DNA of 64,000 nucleotides from Saposhnikovia divaricata (GCA_036435485.1 CM071601.1:182104439-182168438), one strand, 5' to 3'. Shown: positions 11,170-23,981, numbered from the stretch's first letter. Notes: a model not told the origin generated them from the sequence alone. Numbers and translations are program-made.

Positions 11170-12668
11170 AATTCGGTAATAAGTTTGTATGACCATCTAG
11201 GGACTTTTTTACTAATTTCTTTTATTACAAATTTTTGTTTTGTTTTTTGACCATTAGGGCTAGTTAGAATTGTATTCAATAAAAATTTGTAAAATTTGGC
11301 TCTTTTTTCTGAACAAATCCTTCCTTGTTCTTTTTCTGAAAATAAAGAGAGGCCCTTCCAATTTAAACTCGATCCCGATTCTCTATCGAATTTACTGATT
11401 AAAGTAAATAAATGACGATTTTTCGTTGAAAAAGTTTTTTTTATCAAATCGATCTATTTTCTGTTCAACCTCTTGGTAATCAGTATAGGGAAGAAGGAGA
11501 CTATGAATCTTATTAATTTCCATTGTCTCTATGAAATTTTCTAACGAAATTTTATTTATGATTGAAGGTGAAATTTTTTTTTGATTGTTCCCCGATATAA
11601 CCCATTCAAAATGGGATCATACATTTTAGGCAAGTAATATTTTCTAGTCTTATCATTACACAATCTAGTACTTTTTTCGAGTATATCTAGAGAAAAAAAT
11701 CCCGTATCTAGAGCCTCAATTCTATTTAAAAACTCGTTGTTTAAGTTGTTATTTTTGTGTTGGTTAGTATAAACCCAATGATTGTACAGTTCATCCGAAG
11801 AGAGTTTTTCTAGTGTGGGCAGGGACATCCTTCTTTGTATCATTTCTCCAAAAGTTGACAAGCTAGGCGGATACGTAAAAGAGATTCTTTCTTTTCCATC
11901 ACTTCGGCATGTATAAAAAAAATATTGTGACATTTCTTTTCTTGCAGTCCTTTCAAATCTATTATTTTTTATGTATCGTAATGGGCGATTCCATCGTTTA
12001 TAATCGAAAAGAAAGGTCAGAAGAGGTTTTTCAAACCAGAAGAGGCCTTTATAAACTGGGCTATTGTTATAGCGTGTCTCTGTAAAGTGGAATTCATCCT
12101 TTGTTTTTTCCTTTCCATTCACTCGGATCTCTTCCGTTTCATCGATTTTGTCTGGATCCTCCTTTTCTTCCAAAAAAAGGGAAGAAGAAGGATCTTCTTC
12201 GGTGGATCCCTCTTGTTCCTATTTAGTCCCCTTCGTTTCGGAAGCTGTTTCTATTTTTACATATGTTTCTTCCTCACTTTCCCACCCTTCTTCCGTTTGT
12301 GGGTTCAGTTTCTTAGTAAAAATGGGTGACGGTATTCTGCCTAAATAGTAGACACATGTAATACATAAGAGAATACTAAATATTCGAGCCATATAATTTC
12401 TCAATTCTGACTTATTAGATCGAATAAGTACATTTAATAGAATTATTTTGTCGTATCCAGACAAATACCAATCCAACCCATTTCATGAATAAAATGTGAC
12501 CAATTAACCAACCAACAAAACTGCTTGTTACAAATAACATCCTGTTGTTGCATCGAAACATATAAATGTTGACTAATCTGGCTAGCATTGAACTGGTAAA
12601 ATGAAATGGTTGAATAATTGAAAAATGAGATTATTCAGGAATACACATTGAATGCTGAGATTACGCAT
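11170..12668 (-). pseudogene. ycf1: nuclear copy of chloroplast ycf1 (NUPT), partial
   Basis: This 1.5 kb block reads on the minus strand as the N-terminal third of plastid ycf1 (TIC214, a subunit of the inner-envelope protein import complex). From right to left the pieces match [18 protein letters not shown], then [46 protein letters not shown] with YYLGRIPSPIF, EEKEDPDKIDETEEIRV, and finally SYKLITELE. Stops and frame changes break it (near 12590, 12420, 11556 and 11450), and there is no start or end of the gene. Its base use is that of plastid DNA. It is a nuclear insertion and not expressed as ycf1. The left edge is near 11170, close to a TA microsatellite; the right edge is near 12668. 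Confidence 0.93.
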
Positions 12669-13675
12669 ATATATGTGTTAAATTTAAATAATTAATAATA
12701 TTAAGTTTTCTTCCATTATTATATCGATTAATTTTTGATTAGTAACCAGACGGTGCTTTCATCTATTAAATTCCAAATTTTCAAAACAATAATCATAGAT
12801 GATGTCGTGTATATTGAAAATTATAAATAAAGATATTTTTTAGTTATTTTGTTCATGTTTTGGCTCCATAATTAAAAAATTCTTTTTTATTTTTTAAAAA
12901 TAGGAAAAACTTTATAGATAATAAATATGGTATTTGGCCAATTAATCATAATATTTTTGGCATTATATGTATATCAAATGAAACTGTATTTTCCGTTTTC
13001 TAAAAATTATTTTGAGGCAAAACACCTATGATTATAAAGATTAATTGATACGTTATGATCAAGATTTTTCTGTTTCTCGTCCCTATCTTGATCTTGGGCT
13101 TAGTATTTGCAGACTATTAATTAGTTGGAAATCAATTTAAAGATTCTATTCTTAATTATCTCAACAAAAAATTTAGTAATTATCATAAAAAGTAATTGAT
13201 ATGATATAGAATATCATGCAATAAAATAATCAATTGATCGATTTGATAATAGCTAAATTCCATAATTATAATTTTAATGAGTAGAGCAACAAATACATAT
13301 ATGTACCGAATTAGCACAACATAATCTTTTGTATTAGTATTAATTATTTTGTAAATCAATTTAAAGATTATGTTCTTAATTATCTCAACAAAAAATTTAG
13401 TAATTATCATAAAAAGTAGTAATTGATAAAGAGTAAAAATACTTGAGGAGGGACTAATTTCAGTTCATATAAATATTTTTGTAGCATTTTATTTAGTTCA
13501 TTCAAGACCGCTACATATTATTGAATTAAGATTTAATTGTCATTTTAAAGGCTTGCCTTTCTTATCTCTTCCTAAATTTCAAAGCCCCGTACCTTTTCTT
13601 TTTCTTATCTATTTGCCAACCTATAGTAGATAATTTCACTTTTTTTACTTTCCAAATACTATGAGAATTAAATTT
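12669..13675. repeat. AT-rich spacer with a duplicated 75-bp segment
   Basis: No gene is visible. A segment of about 75 bp (13128-13200) recurs at 13354-13432 with a few changes, both copies holding CTCAACAAAAAATTTAG. Part of the intervening sequence (about 13220-13290) also resembles 10490-10555, with ATAATTATAATTTTAATGA in common, so this is a low-copy dispersed repeat around the plastid insertion. Confidence 0.6.
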
Positions 13676-13679
13676 TCAT

Positions 13680-14440
13680 AGAAATAAAGAAGATTAAAAA
13701 AAATGAAGAATAATAGTAGAGGTTTAGATTTGGGTCGAACCAATCTAAATTGGATCGTTCCAAATGCTGTGTAATGACAAAAAGGGGTATCAAAGAAGAT
13801 TAAAAAAATGAAGTAGTAGAGATTTAGATTTTGGTCGATCCAATCTAAATTGGATCGCTCCAAATGCTGTGTAATGACAAAAAGGGGCATCAAAGAAATA
13901 AAGAAGATTAAAAAAATGAAGGATAATAGTAGAGATTTAGATTTGGGTCGATCCAATCTAAATTGGGTCGCTCCAAATGCTATGTAATGATAAAAAGAGG
14001 CATCAAAAAAATAAAGAAGATTAAAAAATGAAGTAGTAGAGGTTTAGATTTGGGTCGATCCAATCTAAATTGGGTCACTCTAAATGCTGTGTAATGACAA
14101 AAAGGGGCATCAAAGAAATAAATAAGATTAAAAAATGAAGGATAAATAGTAGTAATTTTCGAAATGTAATACTAGCAGACATTAGGATTATATTGATATT
14201 GATGTTGATATTGATAAAAGAGGCATCAAAAAAATAAAGAAATTAAAAAAATGAAGTAGTAGAGGTTTAGATTTAGGTCGATCCAATCTAAATTGGGTCA
14301 CTCCAAATGATGTGTAATGACAAAAAGGGGCATCAAAGAAATAAATAAGATTAAAAAAATGAAGGATAATAATAGTAATTTTCGAAATGTAATACTAGCA
14401 CACATTAGGATTGTATTGATATTGATATTGATAAAAATAA
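13680..14440. repeat. tandem repeat, about 105-115 bp unit, hairpin-forming
   Basis: About six or seven units start near 13680, 13795, 13898, 14010, 14118, 14228 and 14336. Each begins with a GAAATAAAGAAGATTAAAA-like string and ends near GACAAAAAGGGGCATCAAA. Five units hold two overlapping inverted repeats (TTTAGATT pairing with AATCTAAA, and GATCCAAT pairing with ATTGGATC). The units at 14118 and 14336 carry instead a different middle part that ends in repeats of TTGATATTGATA, giving a simple higher-order pattern. No coding function is supported. Confidence 0.85.
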
Positions 14441-15316
14441 ATATTTTTATTAATATATCAAATAGATTATCAAAATATACATGTAATGTTATAAATTTGA
14501 AATTCTTATCCATTGACTAATTTAAAATTTACATATTATGATATAATTTAATTATAACAATATTAATCTTGCATATTTTAAATAGTATTAAATTATATTT
14601 AATTCAAAATATGGTTTAAAACATTATTTAAAATTAAAATATATATTAAATATTATAATTTATCATGTAAGTTTCTAATAGAAAATATTATTCATAAATT
14701 ATATATTTTTTAAGAAAAATAAGATTTCCCCAATTTTCGGTGGAACGAGTTTGGGGAGAGATTTTGGGTTTGGGGATTGAGAGCGAGAATAGCACTCCCC
14801 TTTCCCCGAAATAACCTAAAATGACCCTATACCCATTCCCAAATTATTTTAATCAAATAATTTTTTGAGTTAAAACTCAAGTAAATCAAGCATATAATAA
14901 AAAAATATAAAAAATTAAGCATATAAAGCTGTATTACATTTTTTTGATTATTTTTATAGATATCATATATCTTTTGATTATTGAATTTTTAACTTTTAAA
15001 AAAATGTAAATCAAGCATATTATCTTGACGTAATCATTTGTATTTATAATTTTTAATTGTATAAGATTTTAAAAAGTTCTGCAGCTATGATTTAAAAAAA
15101 TTACAATTTCTTTGCTTGTGTTATTCTTTGTTTCACACAAATTGTGTTGCTCTTTTTAATTTTTTTATTATTATCTTATAATATTTTACTAGAATTAATG
15201 TTCTCTATGATAATTAATATAACATCTTTATTTTTTCACTAAATATTTTTTAAAAATCAATTTTTTCATATTTCACATTCATAATAAGATAAGAAAAATT
15301 AAGAAAGAGTCACAAT
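14441..15316. other. AT-rich spacer, no gene seen
   Basis: Very AT-rich DNA with no supported gene. A less AT-rich patch at about 14726-14830 has no recognisable content. The stretch ends with the GTAAT target-site copy of the Tat element. Confidence 0.6.
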
Positions 15317-15321
15317 GTAAT

Positions 15322-15813
15322 TGATATGGGCTGGAAATAAGCCCTAAAGACACATTTAATGTGGCATTAATTAGGCCAAGAATGGTCCAAACGTGGGGCC
15401 CACCAGCTGGGCCCAAAACCCCAATTATAATATTAATTTCGTAATTAATATTAAGGGTAATAAACAGCTCAGCAAATAAGAGTCAAACAAGGATATTACT
15501 CTTGCCTGACTTATCCTCCAAGATACACAATTCAATATGGAAACTGATTCCTACAAGGAATAGATCTAGAACCTTCCTCAAAGACTTGCCCACCAAGTCT
15601 CCGAATCCTACCATAATTCTAAGGCTTCTCAGCCTATATAAAGGGCATGACCCCTCATTCTCAGAACTACGTTGGCTTGATTCTCAATACGAGATACGTA
15701 GGCACTCTGTGAGGACCGATTACAGTCTCGAACGTAGAAACATCCATTAAAGCGCGAAGCTCAACCACCCTAGCATTAATTACAAATCGTAACCTAGTTT
15801 TAGATCCACAACA
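15322..15813 (+). repeat. 5' LTR of the Tat element
   Basis: The repeat shared with the 3' LTR covers 15327-15813 (487 bp) from TGGGCTGG to CACAACA. The true edge is probably 15322 (TGATATGGGC), because only then do matching GTAAT copies flank the element. The LTR has a TATA box at about 15636. It differs from the 3' LTR at five positions: near 15578, 15649, 15723, 15734 and 15742. Confidence 0.93.
15635..15644 (+). promoter_or_regulatory. TATA box of Tat LTR
   Basis: The sequence CTATATAAAGGGC lies about 170 bp before the end of the LTR, as expected for the U3/R border of a short LTR. The same box is present in the 3' LTR near 41622. Confidence 0.65.
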
Positions 15814-15815
15814 TT

Positions 15816-15832
15816 TGGCGTCGTCTGTGGGA
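15816..15832 (+). promoter_or_regulatory. primer-binding site of Tat element
   Basis: TGGCGTCGTCTGTGGGA starts two bases after the 5' LTR. It is the type of primer-binding site common in plant Tat-group elements (usually TGGCGCCGTCTGTGGGA, one base different). The priming tRNA was not identified. Confidence 0.75.
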
Positions 15833-15846
15833 AGACAACATCAACC

Positions 15847-16587
15847 ATGGTTCAAACACGAAGAACAACATCAACCGAGGCCGTGCCCCTTAACTATGCT
15901 CCACCAGCCACTTCTGATCCGCTTATCGTCACTGAAGAAGGACAAATACTCCCATCAACAGGGGCGGTCATTCAACCTCTGCCCACTCAGCCCCCAGGGA
16001 CGACTCCCCATGTAGAGGGGACTCACTCTGTGATTGTCCATCAAAGCCAAGAAACTAACCCTCTCCAGATGGTGGTTTCTCCTCTTGGTAACGTTGATCG
16101 TACGGGGGTACAGATCCATACTACGGACTTCCCTTTGAACACCAACCCTATGTATGGGCTACCTAATTATCCCCCTCGACGAAGGGAACCTGGACCAAGC
16201 GGTCATGCTTTACAGATCCGAGATCGAGAATATGATGACTACTCTGGTCCCTATACTAATGATTCGTGATCTGAGGATGATGATCGAGATGAAGCCCCGA
16301 GGAGGCGACGTGCTAGCAAAGAACCTCAAAGAAGGGCACGAAGAATCCATGATGGACTCCCCTTGACAACTGCTGAGAAAATCAAGGCTTATGAGGCAGA
16401 GATCTCAAAATTAAAGGACGATATTGCAAGAGAACAAGATAGATTGAATCAAGCTCAGCCTCCTCCAACTGCAGAGAGGATTCCCATTATAAATTTGGAG
16501 AGGCCTTCGAGAAGGCAAAGGAGGGCCGAAGCCCCAACTGAAAAATCAACGAGGGTGGAGCCCCCAGAAGCAACCCCAGGGATCTGA
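15847..16587 (+). pseudogene. Tat gag N-terminal part, broken
   Basis: Reading starts at ATG 15847, 14 bases after the primer-binding site. The first 140 residues are Pro/Thr-rich and unstructured. A TGA at 16267-16269 interrupts the frame; the same frame continues with an acidic-basic stretch and then a segment with heptad-like Lys/Glu/Leu spacing (residues read from 16363 onward). A stop at 16585-16587 and a one-base frame change near 16580 separate it from the main gag-pol frame. In an active relative these pieces would form one gag start. Nothing in this part identifies it alone; the call comes from position. Confidence 0.7.
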
Positions 16588-19401
16588 TGCCCCTCGGGGA
16601 TCCTGATGATCCCACACCCCCGTTTACGGAGGAGGTGATGAATGCTCGCATCTCAAAGAAGTTCAAGATGCCGACAATCAAGGCCTATGATGGAACGGGC
16701 GATCCCGCAAACCATGTTAGGACGTTCTCGAATGCACTGCTGTTGCAGCCTGCGAGCGACGCCTTAAAGTGTAGGGCGTTCCCTCAAACCTTGTCTGGCA
16801 TGGCTCAAAGGTGGTATAGCCGCTTACCTGCAAACTCAATTGGCTCATTCAAAGAACTTAGTGCAGCCTTTGTCAGCCAGTTCATTAGTGGGAGAGTTCA
16901 TGAAAAAAGTTCTGCATCCCTTATATATGTGGTGCAGGGGAAGAATGAGAATCTGAGAGATTACCTCAAGCGGTTCACTAAGGAGACGCTGAATATCACT
17001 GATCTGGAAAATAAGGTGGCCATGGTAGCCCTGGAACATGGAACCACTGATCTCTTCTTCAAAATGTCTTTGGCAAAACATCCTCCTGAAAACATGGCCG
17101 AGCTCCAACGGAGGGCCGACAAATATATCAAGGCTGAGGACAGCATGAAGAAGGAAACCACAGGAGGCAATGGCAAGGGTTCTAATGATTCGAAGAAACG
17201 AAAGCAAGAGCAAGAGTACGATGCTAGGGACAAGTACCCACGGACTAGCAAGAATTCCGAGTCACCCCCAAAGAAGGGTTTGGGACCGAGGTTTTCTGAT
17301 CATGCCAGGCTGAACGCTCCTAGGAGTCAGATCTTGCTGGATATTGAGAAGGATAAAGACTTCCGATGGCCGAAGCCACTTAGGGGTGATCCCACGAAAA
17401 GAAACAAGGATCAATACTGTAGATACCACCGTGATGTGGGTCATGATACAGATGATTGTAGACAGTTGAAAGATGAGATTGAGTTCTTGATCCGGAAAGG
17501 AAAGCTAAGCAGGTTCACGAAGAATGATGATCGTGGAACCCAAAGAAGGGATTATGACAGGAGAAACAATGACAAAAGGGACAACGATCGTGATCGTGAC
17601 CGTAATACACAGCCCCGAGGGCCAGTAATCAATATGATTTGGGGAGGACCAACGGCAGCTGGCACTACCCGAAACTCCCGAAAGGCCTATGCCAGAGAAG
17701 TGATGCACATCGTAGGAGAAGCCCCGAAGCGTGCCAAGACTGAGATAGTGATTGGTTTTGATGATTCAGACCTTGAGGGGGTGAAATTCCCCCATGACGA
17801 CCCGTTGGTCATAACTCCTGTAATTGGGAACTCGGAGGTGAAACGAGTCTTGATAGACAATGGAGCTTCTGTTGATATCTTGTTTCACGATGCGTTTGTG
17901 AAAATGGGGTACACCGACTCTCAGTTGACCCCCACCAACATGCCAATTTACGGATTTAATGGAATTGAATCCAAGGTCGAAGGTACTATTCAGTTGCCCA
18001 TGACTATTGGACAGGAACCTAAGGAAGCTACTCAGATGCTGAATTTCCTTGTGATCAAGGCATCCTCGACTTATAACGCAATCCTGGGAAGGACTGGACT
18101 TCATGCCTTCAAGGCTGTGGCCTCCACATACCATATGAAGATTAAGTTTCCAACCTGGAATGGTGTTGGAGAACAAAAAGGTGATCAGAAGATGGCAAGA
18201 AGTTGTTACGTATCCGCACTAAGGGCTGATGGAATCGGGGGGCAGGTACTTCCAATCGAGGACATGGATGTCCGTGGTGATGATGAACACCGAGGAAAGC
18301 CAGCAGAGGACTTAATACCTATTCCTCTGGAGCTAGGTGACCCTGAGAAGGTGACTTATATAAGAGCCTCTTTGAAGGAACCCCTGAAGGGCAAGTTGAT
18401 AGCATTCTTGCAAGAGAATGGCGATGTGTTTGCTTGGACAGCGGCTGATATGCCAGGGATTGATCCCCAACTAATAACTCACAGGTTGAATGTCGATCCT
18501 AATCGAAAGGTAATACAGCAGAAGAAGAGGAACTTTGCACCGGAAAGGAAAGAGGCCATAAAGCAAGAGGTGGAAAAGCTCTTAGAAGCTGGGTTTATTG
18601 AAGAGATTCAGTTTCCAGAATGGTTGGCTAACCCTGTGATGGTCAAGAAAGCCAACGGTAAGTGGAGGATGTGTATAGACTTCACCGACTTGAATGACGC
18701 ATGCCCTAAGGATTGCTTCCCTTTACCAAGAATAGACATGTTAATAGATGCCACAGCTGAACATGAGATGCTTTGCTTCATGGATGGTTTCAGCGGCTAC
18801 AATCAGATTAAGATGCACAAGGATGACGTCCCTAAGGTATCTTTCATAACTGACTTCGGTGTTTTCTGCTATCTTGTTATGGCTTTCGGTCTAAAAAATG
18901 CAGGAGCTACTTACCAACGACTGGTGAATAAGATATTCTCCCATCTGATTGGAAAAACCATGGAGGTCTATGTTGATGACATGCTAGTCAAGAGCCTGTT
19001 CAAGGCAGACCACATTAAGCACCTTAGAGAGGCATTTGAAGTGTTGAGGCACCATAAAATGATGTTGAATCCAGCCAAGTGTGCCTTTGGCGTTGGATCA
19101 AGCAAATTCTTGGGTCTTATGGTTTCAAAACGAGGCATAGAGGCCAATCCTGACAAGATCAAGGCGATCTTAGACATGGAGCCACCACGCTCTATAAGAG
19201 ATGTGCAGAAGTTGACAGGCCGAGTAGCGTCTTTAGGAAGATTCATCTCCACGTCTGGTGACAAATGCTTGCCTTTCTTTCAAGCATTGAAGAAGGTGAA
19301 AAATTTTGAGTGGACCCCTGAGAGCCAAGAGGCCTTTGAACAACTGAAGAAGTACATGGTTGAAGCCCCGTTGCTGGCCAAACCTAGTCCCGGAGAGACT
19401 C
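16587..19401 (+). pseudogene. Tat gag, protease and reverse transcriptase
   Basis: A long open frame of about 938 codons holds most of gag and the first half of pol. The capsid-type gag domain covers about residues 25-160 (MPTIKAYDGTGDPANHV, then QRWYSRLPANSI). A CCHC-like CRYHRDVGHDTDDC is near residue 277. The protease active site is VLIDNGASVDILF near residue 425. Reverse transcriptase follows with KWRMCIDFTDLN, FSGYNQIKMH and the catalytic EVYVDDMLVKS near residue 795. The frame ends because the chromovirus is inserted after 19401; the protein sequence resumes at 34575. The domains themselves look intact, so this part was probably under selection until not long ago. Confidence 0.93.
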
Positions 19402-20689
19402 TGTAACACCCCCAGATCCGGGGTCCGGGATCTGGTGGTTACGGTTTCCAATTCTGTCCACAACACTTGAACTTTCCTTAACATAAAATAAATTACGTCT
19501 CTATAACCCAACACAATAATATAAAACACACCCGTTATAGTCCCAGAGATGAAATCAGAGTAACACTCAAATTTTTATTAATCACATTATGAGTTCTTAC
19601 AATCCAAAAGAATTTCAATATAAATACATACTCTTTGCCATCCATTTACATAAGGCATACTAGACCATATTCTTGGTACTGAAAGAATAAATATACCCTA
19701 CCAATAGCTTCTTCTTCAGCTCTGGTAGTCTCATCGTCCTCGCCCGCGTCGAGTGCGCCTTGTGCGAGTCATCTGGTCTAGCTGTTGTTGTGATATAATA
19801 ATAAAGCAAGGGTGAGCAATAGCCCACCAACAATAATATATGACTGAACGATAATGTATAACAGTTCAAAAGTATCTTTCAAACCATATGCCATGCCTTT
19901 ACGGAAATGATGCCAGTATAATATGAACGATGAAGTTACAAGGTAACTTAAAGTATTTGTTTGTAGAAATATCTGCTACATCAAAGTAAGCGAGATATTC
20001 TTATTGTTATTAAGAAGAGGAACTTGCAAGAAAAGGTTGCAATTCCAGTTATGACCCTTTTCCAACTCTGCCAACAGTAATCATGTTGCAGGAAATAAAT
20101 AAATTTGGATGATGAACCAATGATGGAGTATTCACCGCGCCCGCTGTTCCAATCTTGATGATCAGTCGAGATCGTACAGCTCAATTTAGATTTACTACCG
20201 GTAGAAGGAAGAACTGACGGCTTTACTTGTGTACCGCCTTACTAGCTCTCCCCGGCCAACGGTTGGGCCAAAGGGGATGGACCGGCGCTACTCGGCCTCT
20301 TACACGACTCCTAGTTCAAATAGAATTCATGATTCTGAATGTAACGTTCGTCCCCCTTTCCCCAAGTATAATACTTGTTGATAAGACTCCACAAAGTAGT
20401 CGTATCTAGTTGGAAAGGAAAATTTACCAATAACTCCCAAGCTATTACTTGGTAACGGATATCAACTTGTTCCAGTGATCTTACCCCTCGAAAGATGAGA
20501 AGGTAAGCAACGACTTAATAAGTCAACAGCACCCGAGTTGCGAGTGAAGGGAATACTTTATGACCGGGAAGTCGACAAGATAAATAACATTTTCCAAGTA
20601 AGGTTCCCTTATTATTAAGGAGGTAGACTCAAAGAAGAATGATGTCTGAGAACCTTCCTTGATATAGGATTAATAATAATATGACTCCG

Positions 20690-21480
20690 AAATATTTTTC
20701 GTAATAATCGAAGAAGATAAACCTTATTGAGGTTATTCTAAGTATGGAATAAATATTCAGAGAATATTTATTGAATTAAAAATATTTAAAGAATATTCAG
20801 GAATATGAAAGAATATCTTTAATCAGAGTATTTTTCAAATAATTCTTGAAGAAATATCGAGAGAATATTTATTGCATAATTAAATATTCAAATGAATATT
20901 CCAAATAATATTCATTAATCAATAAGACCTGAAAGGAATATTTAAAATATTTAAAATAATATTCGATGATTAAATAGAACCCTGGATGAATATTCAAAAT
21001 AATATTCATAATTCATTAGGAATTTAAATGAATATCAATAAAGTAATATTCATTTAATAAATAATATCCTAAATGAATATCAAGTAATATTCATTTAGTA
21101 ATCCAAGCTTTAAAGGAATATTCGATATAATATTCGATAAGTAAATCAAGCTTCAGATGAATATTGAAGATAATATTCATCAAGTACTTAATACCTTAAA
21201 TGAATTTTCAAAAGTAATATTTATTTAATGAAATAATATTCTAAATGAATGTCCACATAATATTCATTTAGTAGTCTCATCTTTAGAAGAGTATTCGAAA
21301 TAATAATCGATAATCAATTCGACTCCGAATGAATATTGACGAATATTATTCGTCGAATGATTACGTTCAAATAATTATTTGAAGTAAGGATCGTTAAAAT
21401 AATTAGTCTCGAACGAATATTCAAATAATATTCGTCGCCCAAATAATAGAAAATATTTACTTAAATATTTTCCTCCGAGG
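20690..21480. repeat. array of imperfect GAATATT stem-loops (LTR-internal)
   Basis: About a dozen degenerate units of 50-70 bp, each built around paired words such as AAATGAATATC and ATATTCATTT, so that each can fold on itself. GAATATT or its complement AATATTC recurs dozens of times. The same array is present in the other LTR at about 30989-31780. Confidence 0.75.
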
Positions 21481-21682
21481 TAATCTCGATATATCAAGGA
21501 ATATTGACTCCCGGTCTATTTTTGATTAATAAGATGTATACGCCCTTCTATGAGGGTCTTACAATAATCGGCTTATAACTGATATATAACTATCTAGCTT
21601 ATAAGCCAACAATGACATTCAGGGAACAAGTATATCACTTCAACTTGAAAGTAGGCATGCATGCAATGGCATATGTATATCA

Positions 21683-21724
<42 letters not shown>

Positions 21725-23863
21725 TCAATCACAACAACAGCCTAAAAGAAGGGAATTGAAACTTGCCTGGTAGTCGAGTACGGTAAGGGGTAGTGGTAGC
21801 GGGTCCCGGTTCAGCTTGGTGATCTATAAATAGCCAAGGCATTCGGGATTAATCACTTAACATATTAAAAGTTAAGTTATACTTAATTCGAAACACGTTC
21901 TCGAGTTATCTCGTTATACCCCTTTTTGTGGATTACTTTTATCACTGATCCGACCCGACATTCGTTCGTTAATACGACATGTCATTGCATTTATACTTGG
22001 GACATACTTAAGTCATATGAGTTCTAAGGTTGATCGTTACGAACCAATATTATACTCCGAGTTTTATCGCCCGTTTTCTAAGTGTTTTACCGAAGTTATA
22101 AAAGAGTCGTCTTTTAGGGGTTCGTTCGCGTTTAACCTCGACTCGAACATTTTTAATAAATCGAAAAATGATCTTTTTGACATACGGTTTTCTTTCACGC
22201 CTTCCTTTTTACCTCTAGTATTTATTTACCAAGATTCGCCATGACGTTACATAGTTTACGAGGGTTCAATTACAGTTACGAACTTTCGTTTACGGATTCG
22301 AACTACTTTTAGTAATTTGGTCATAAATCCTAAACCGTAAGTCCGTTTCATGCGATCTTTATATCAAAACGAAGCTTGAAACATAATCTATCCTATCATG
22401 GCAGAAAATGAAGCTGTACAGTGAGTTATAGCTACTGTGATTCTCGGTGTTTAATAGTCTAACGAAAATTCGGCATTACGACGGCTATAAATCGAACGTT
22501 CTAAAATTCATAACAATCAATCCAAGCCACACCGGGCATACTATACATGGTTTTCATCTTAACCAGTCCAAGAAGGTTTCAATTAACCATCATAATCATC
22601 AAAACTCTTAAATCATCACTACTAACTACATAATCATGCTTTTATGCATATAACAACACCATAATCTTAACTAATCTAAAACCATCAAGAACATATATAA
22701 AACTCAAAGTAAGATCTTGGGTTCTTAAGAATTATACCTTCCTTGGAGAGTGTACAAGCTATAATAACCCTTATATAGTCCTTGTATGGCTTTAACAAAG
22801 CTTAAATCATCCAAAGAAACCAAGAAATCAAAGTTAGTTTCTTGAAAACACTATTCACCCTCATCTTTGAGGATTTATTTGAAAATGGAAAACATGGAGT
22901 TTGAAGCTAAGATTTCTAGGAGATCATTTTTATGAAATATAGGACTCACCATAAAAATTTGGAGATCAAACAATGGTTGGAAGGTGGATTTTGAAATCTT
23001 AAAACTCCAAAATTCGAAGTGCCTTGGTTTTGGGGGAAAAACAGTGAACTTCTCGAATTTATTTACCCATCCAAACGATCTTCAAAAATTATGAAATTAA
23101 ATCCCCAACTTCACCTTGATGTGTAGAAGCTCCATGAATTTTTTCATGATTTTTAGATGAGTAGATCTAGGTGAAAAAAAATGGCAAAGACCCCTGCCCT
23201 GGAAAATGCAACTGCTGGAAAAATGGGGGAGAGGTGGTGTTTGCTTGGCTAGTTGTCAAATGATATTTGTGATATGTATAAGTGGGTATAGCTGCTAATA
23301 CTCCTCTTAATACAAGTGTCAAAGGTTTATGGTGTGTTAGAAAAATTGATGATGTGAAGCCTTGTTGTTTTCTTCTTGTCCATCCACCTCATTACTTCCT
23401 TTCTCATTTCTTTTCTTCATTTCATTTCCACCAAATATTCTTATATATAACCCCAGCTGATCAAGTAGGGTTTTTTTTTTATCTCGTTACGTATTTAATC
23501 CGTAATTTCTTTCGCGTTTGCTTGATCGCTTAATCTTGTTATAAAGTTCTAGCGATTTCTAGAACACTTGTTATTCTAACTCAAAGGTTTTCATTCTAAA
23601 TCCTCAAATCATACTTAATAAATAAAATCCTTGAATCCTTAACATTATAATACTCTTGTCTTGATCGTATTGATAGGCTCTTTACGGTTCGGTCAAATAT
23701 TGTACCGAAAAAGAATTTGGAATTTCTGAATTCCGATCGTCTCTGCATTCACTTATTTCCTCCGCGTATTACTAATATGACTTCGAAACATCCATAACAC
23801 GTCCCGTACATAGGGTGGCGTGAAAAGTTTTCCAACTTACAAAGTCACTATTCATCCACCAAA

Positions 23864-23981
23864 TTACTATGCACGTACAGGAAACACTATGCACGTACGG
23901 GAAATACTATGCACGTACGGGAAATACTATGCACGTATGGGAAATACTATGCACGTATGGGAAATACTATGCACGTATTCA
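23864..23981. repeat. six 20-bp CACGTA repeats in LTR
   Basis: The unit ACTATGCACGTACGGGAAAT recurs six times at 20-bp spacing, with G/A and C/T variants (CACGTACAGG, CACGTACGGG, CACGTATGGG). The other LTR has the same six units at 34197-34315. On the minus strand the array is in U3, upstream of both TATA candidates. Confidence 0.92.

Noticed and set aside
12087..12348. Plus-strand frames overlapping the ycf1 copy
   Set aside because: They are antisense to plastid ycf1, whose minus-strand reading matches the family in several blocks.
15502..15750. 82-residue frame in the Tat LTR (also 41488-41736)
   Set aside because: It lies wholly inside the LTR and spans the TATA box and transcription start region; no domain is seen.
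22017..22244. 75-residue plus-strand frame in the chromovirus LTR (also 32351-32578)
   Set aside because: It lies inside an LTR, opposite to the element's direction, with no recognised domain; conservation between the two copies only reflects the young LTR pair.
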